From assembly GCA_036261625.1 (NCBI GenBank), contig DATAKL010000048.1:1-64000 (forward strand): a stretch of 64,000 bases of DNA. Direction: 5' to 3'. Positions 60,510 to 64,000 of this stretch are shown piece by piece. The stretch's first letter is position 1. Every line of letters begins with the position of its first letter. The notes beneath the pieces were generated by a model that did no database searches, was not told the origin of the DNA, and saw only the letters and a program-made list of their open reading frames with translations. The translations under genes and the position numbers were made by a program. Origin of the DNA: JAAXKN01 sp036261625 (lineage in GTDB: Bacteria; Bacteroidota; Ignavibacteria; Ignavibacteriales; SURF-24).

Positions 60510-62774
60510 CTACTCGCCAAGCACCCTGTTCTTGGATGCTCCCTTAAGACGCTTCTGTCCGTCAGCCGGGCGTGAATAATAGTAATAGTACTTATAATAT
60601 GAACCGTAGCCTGCTCTGTAGCTGAAATTGTTCAGGAGAACGCCGATAAATGTATTGGCTTCATGCTTCAGAAGTTCAATCGACTTCGTCATCAGGTCAA
60701 CTTCTGTCTTCTCTGCAGAAACGACCAGAATTGAAGCATCAACTTTTCTTGACAGGATTTCAGAGTCGGTAACCGCAATAATCGGCGGCGAATCGACTAT
60801 GATCATGTCAAACTCAGACTTCAGGCGCTTCATGAAATCATCAAAATGAGCTGATCCCAAAAGTTCTGAAGGGTTCGGCGGAATTGTGCCGGCCGTGGCA
60901 AAGTAAAGATTATTTACGTCAGATTTTCTGATGATCTGATCAAATTCAGCTTCGCCAAAGACGTAATCTGTAAAGCCCGGATATCTTTCTGCCTTAAACA
61001 CATTATGAAGTCTGGGCTTTCTTAAATCTGAATCGATAATAATTGTCTTCTTATTAGCCTGTGCAAAACTGCCTGCAAGGTTAACAGCCGTAGTAGTCTT
61101 GCCTTCAGAGGGGGCCGATGAAGTAACAAGTATTGTTTTAATTCCGTCATTCTCAAATTTGGAGAACTGGACTCTTGTTCTTAAAGCCCTGTAGGCCTCA
61201 GCCGGAATTGAATCGGGTTTTCTGGCAACGATAAACTCAAGATCCTTATTGCCGCCAGGTCCGAGACCTTCAATCTTCGGAATCCATGCAAGCACGTTAA
61301 TATTTCTGCGCTCAATGTCCTCTGGCGTCTTGACCGTATTGTCGAAGTAGTTACGCACAAATGCAAAGCCTACGCCCATACCAACACCAAGGACAAGACC
61401 TATAAGAACAATAAGAGGTCTGTTCGGCTTGGCAGGCTTATCCGGAATTCTTCCCGGGTCTACGATCAGCACATTGCCGGGCTGGCTCTGCTCATTGATC
61501 ATCGCTTCCTGGTACTTTTCCTCAACAAGAAGGTAAAGCTTTTCCAGGGCGGCTCTTTCGCGCTCGCGCCTTGCATATTCTATTGTAGCTGCAGGAAGTG
61601 AGTTAAATTTCTTCTCATAATTGCCTACAATGCCCTTGAGCTCCTGGTAGGAACTCCTGGCGGCCTGCGACTTAATTTCTTCTTCAATTACACTCTTGGT
61701 AAGAAGTTTAACTTCTTCAGGGCTGGAGGCAAGTATGCCTGCCTTGTAGGCAGCCTTCTTCTGGTCTACCTGTGACTTCAGGACCTTAATCTTTGCGTCA
61801 AACTCATCCAATGTCTTTTTGTCAACCGCTCCGCCATCCTTGCTTGAAAGCGCAATAGCCTTCTGAATCTCAAGCTTTGCAACCTGCTCCTGAAGAGCTT
61901 TAACCACAGGTTCTGCAATAAAGCTTTCCACGTAATCAGCAAGACGCGGGTCCTGTTTTTTCAGTTCTTCCCTGTACTGTGAAAGGTTCTTCTCTGAAAC
62001 CTTCATATCTATTTCTGCGGCATTCTTATCCGCATCAAACTTGCTCAGCTGCTCAATGAGTGCCTTTGCCTGCTCATCTAAGGCTACTATGCCGCCTGCC
62101 TGCTGGTACTGCCGCAGGTTTTCTTCTGAGCGCTGAAGTTCCTCCTGCTTTTCTTTTCTCTGGTCAGCCAGAAACGCCTTTACCTGCGTAAGCTGGAGGC
62201 GGCTGTTCTGAAGGTTATAAAGTTTATAGGCCTTAGCATACTCATTTGTTATAAGTGAAGCTTCATATGGAGAAGTGGATTCGACGGATATTTCAACTAT
62301 ATCAAGTCCCCTTTTCTGGTCGATGGCAGCCGTTTTCGCCAGCATTTCAGTCATGACTGAAACCGATTTAAGTGGGTAAAATGCTCCCTTCTTGACACCC
62401 TTTTTATTCAGCACAAGGTCGAAAAGATCTTTTCTTTTCGACTGGTTATAATCTTCTGTAAGTGCCTTTGCCACATTTTCGCGCACTGTATAGCTTTTAA
62501 GTATCTCTATTTCATTAGCAATGAACCTGTCGCTGCCAAAATCCTGAAACTCGGGCATGAGCGGGGATTCCAGAATACTCCCCTGAGGTTTTGATACTTT
62601 CAGAACCGTAGTTGACTTGTATATATCCGGAGCTTTTATAGCATAGAGTATAGCTACTACCAGTCCGGTCAGGCTTATGAGAGTAATCGGAATTATATTA
62701 TTCCTGATAAGGTTTATATAATCCTTAAATGAATTACTTTCAGATTCCCTGTCACTGAGTTTTATGTTTTCCAC
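60510..62774 (-). CDS. wzc: Polysaccharide copolymerase / tyrosine autokinase (Wzc-like)
   Basis: A 754-aa inner-membrane protein that controls exopolysaccharide chain length and export. Two membrane helices (about 33-50 and 443-463) flank a long periplasmic coiled coil. The cytoplasmic BY-kinase has Walker A SSAPSEGKTTTAVN, Walker A' IIIDSDLRKPR, and a Tyr-rich tail (YGSYYKYYYYYSRP) for autophosphorylation. Follows the SLBB gene by 13 bp. Confidence 0.93.
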   Translation of the reverse strand: MENIKLSDRESESNSFKDYINLIRNNIIPITLISLTGLVVAILYAIKAPDIYKSTTVLKVSKPQGSILESPLMPEFQDFGSDRFIANEIEILKSYTVRENVAKALTEDYNQSKRKDLFDLVLNKKGVKKGAFYPLKSVSVMTEMLAKTAAIDQKRGLDIVEISVESTSPYEASLITNEYAKAYKLYNLQNSRLQLTQVKAFLADQRKEKQEELQRSEENLRQYQQAGGIVALDEQAKALIEQLSKFDADKNAAEIDMKVSEKNLSQYREELKKQDPRLADYVESFIAEPVVKALQEQVAKLEIQKAIALSSKDGGAVDKKTLDEFDAKIKVLKSQVDQKKAAYKAGILASSPEEVKLLTKSVIEEEIKSQAARSSYQELKGIVGNYEKKFNSLPAATIEYARRERERAALEKLYLLVEEKYQEAMINEQSQPGNVLIVDPGRIPDKPAKPNRPLIVLIGLVLGVGMGVGFAFVRNYFDNTVKTPEDIERRNINVLAWIPKIEGLGPGGNKDLEFIVARKPDSIPAEAYRALRTRVQFSKFENDGIKTILVTSSAPSEGKTTTAVNLAGSFAQANKKTIIIDSDLRKPRLHNVFKAERYPGFTDYVFGEAEFDQIIRKSDVNNLYFATAGTIPPNPSELLGSAHFDDFMKRLKSEFDMIIVDSPPIIAVTDSEILSRKVDASILVVSAEKTEVDLMTKSIELLKHEANTFIGVLLNNFSYRAGYGSYYKYYYYYSRPADGQKRLKGASKNRVLGE

Positions 62775-62787
62775 CGTTTATTTCCCT

Positions 62788-63309
62788 TTATTTTCTAGCA
62801 ATATTTAAGACTAAGATGCCGAGCGATATCAGCGCCGAGAATACAGATAAACCCATACTGAAATAATCCCTGAAATAAAACCTGGGCGCTCCCGGAACTA
62901 AAAGCACATCACCCACAGTCAGGTTGGGGATCTTTTCTTTATCCTTGGTGAGTTTTTCTCCCCATAACAGGTCATCATAGTTAAATTTTATTAATGACTG
63001 CGATGAATCAGCATTAACCCTGAAGAGTCTCAAATCATCCAGGTGAGCCTCATCGGTCGGGCCTCCTGCATATGAAAGCAGATCGCGGACGTTCACATAA
63101 CTCGGAACGAGGTAGCGTCCGGGATATCTGACAAAGCCCCAGACGGAGACTTTTATATTCACAGCTTCAGGATCCGAATAATCGAAAAAACCGCCCTGTG
63201 TGTTCCTTAACTGATTTAGATCGGCACCAATCTTTATATTGCCTTCCTGGGCGTGCACTGCTGTAGAAAGAATTACTCCCAGAAAAAGTAGGTAAAGAAA
63301 ATGTTTCAT
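62788..63309 (-). CDS. SLBB-domain polysaccharide export protein
   Basis: A 173-aa exported protein with a signal peptide (MKHFLYLLFLGVILSTAVHAQ), an SLBB-like domain (VKVSVWGFVRYPGRYLVPS, RDLLSYAGGPTDEAHL) and a C-terminal helix (SMGLSVFSALISLGILVLNI). Shorter than classic Wza, without the N-terminal polysaccharide-export domain; an accessory to the export channel. In one operon with the Wzc-like gene. Confidence 0.85.
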   Translation of the reverse strand: MKHFLYLLFLGVILSTAVHAQEGNIKIGADLNQLRNTQGGFFDYSDPEAVNIKVSVWGFVRYPGRYLVPSYVNVRDLLSYAGGPTDEAHLDDLRLFRVNADSSQSLIKFNYDDLLWGEKLTKDKEKIPNLTVGDVLLVPGAPRFYFRDYFSMGLSVFSALISLGILVLNIARK

Positions 63310-63377
63310 TAGATGTTCCTTTGGTTTGAAAAGAGTCCCAAAAATTGGAACCTAAATTTACTTAATTAAGATAAAAA

Positions 63378-64000
63378 TCAAAACAGAATCTTCTGAACTT
63401 TTAGGGTAATTTTTTGTACCGCACATACTCCGGCAGCAAGCCCTATCAATGGGCCGCTTGACAAAATTGCGGCATTCAGGAAAAAATCACCAGCCAGACC
63501 GAAGTCAGGCATTCCCGCATATCTTAAGAGCCACCAGTTAAAAAGCCTGAATAACCCGAATGAGACACATGAGGCCAGAAGGCCTATCATGACGCCGTTT
63601 ATCACTATTGGAAGCCTGACGAGTGAAAGCCTGGCTCCAACGAGCTTCATTGTCTCCATCTGCAGACGTTTGCTGTTAACAACAAGCCTGTTTGTCGAAT
63701 AGACTATGTAAAAAGAAATCAGAACCAGGACCAGGGCCGCAGAAAAAACATATTTTTTCAGCGCCTTGAGTGAGTTCAGTGCCTCGTAGATAGTCTGACT
63801 CTCGTAGACAACCTCATCTATTCCAGCAAGGGAGCCTAAACGCCGGCTTATCTTATTAAGTGAATCAGGCGTTACATATTCATCCTTAAGTCTGAGAACA
63901 AAGCTCTCCGGAAGCGGGTTGTACTCGAGCACCTCCTTAAAGTCCTCCCCGGTTTCCTTCAGAAAAGCCTTTTCTGCCTCTTCACGTGAGACAAAGCTTG
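63378..64000 (-). CDS. ftsX: Cell division ABC transporter permease FtsX, C-terminal part
   Basis: The window end cuts the gene; the frame stays open to base 64000. The visible 207 codons include the end of the extracytoplasmic domain (SFVLRLKDEYVTP, GIDEVVYESQTIYEAL) and three membrane helices of the MacB/FtsX fold (YVFSAALVLVLISFYIVY, VNSKRLQMETMKLVGAR between). FtsX works with the FtsE ATPase to activate peptidoglycan hydrolases at division. Confidence 0.9.
   Translation of the reverse strand, partial: SFVSREEAEKAFLKETGEDFKEVLEYNPLPESFVLRLKDEYVTPDSLNKISRRLGSLAGIDEVVYESQTIYEALNSLKALKKYVFSAALVLVLISFYIVYSTNRLVVNSKRLQMETMKLVGARLSLVRLPIVINGVMIGLLASCVSFGLFRLFNWWLLRYAGMPDFGLAGDFFLNAAILSSGPLIGLAAGVCAVQKITLKVQKILF

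Overview
The window looks like a chromosome segment of an Ignavibacteria-type bacterium (Bacteroidota/Chlorobiota side). Support comes from a secreted fibronectin-type-III protein ending in a type IX secretion sorting domain with the NYPNPFNP signature, a short histone H1-like protein, an acyl-ACP thioesterase, a PPi-type phosphofructokinase and CIRCE-controlled groESL. This placement is an inference from protein character; no rRNA is present.

Region 1 (about 1-15,832) is AT-rich accessory DNA, read as part of an integrative element. Its right end is a tyrosine integrase beside a tRNA-Ala(CGC) gene that keeps only its first 53 nt. Working leftward, all on the minus strand except one gene, come a 288-aa coiled-coil protein with a hairpin/terminator-bearing leader, a leader with two interleaved inverted repeats, two small unknown genes, a DnaD-like replication protein, a DnaB-type helicase, fragments of decayed genes, and a four-gene operon. 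That operon encodes a UvrD-like helicase fused to a PD-(D/E)XK Fe-S nuclease, RadC, and type III Mod and Res. It reads as defence cargo. The left end of the element is not in the window.

Region 2 (16,000-35,600) is host-like: two tiny membrane proteins, an MBL-fold hydrolase, an acyl-ACP thioesterase, a histone H1-like protein, a membrane Fe-S oxidoreductase of the HdrD type, bioY with an alpha/beta hydrolase, a caspase-fold C11-like lipoprotein, an M16 peptidase pair with one catalytic and one zinc-less member, an exported enolase-superfamily epimerase with an NlpC/P60 hydrolase (cell-wall peptide turnover), a PAS histidine kinase, and the FN3/T9SS protein.

Region 3 (35,861-42,463) is a surface-acylation cluster. 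Its parts match the logic of dltABCD: acyl-AMP ligase, carrier protein, MBOAT acyltransferase and SGNH-like proteins, with two closely similar SGNH hydrolases at its ends.

Region 4 (42,900-64,000) is mostly housekeeping: ProC-like reductase, PPi-type phosphofructokinase, PcrA/UvrD, an M29-like aminopeptidase, an outer-membrane protein, an MFS transporter, a PqqD-like protein with PepD, an OPT transporter, a DUF2400 protein, PdxJ, a CPBP protease, GroES/GroEL, and an exopolysaccharide block (UDP-glucuronate decarboxylase-like, Wzc-like tyrosine kinase, SLBB protein). The window ends inside ftsX. Most transcription units on the minus strand end in clear intrinsic terminators.
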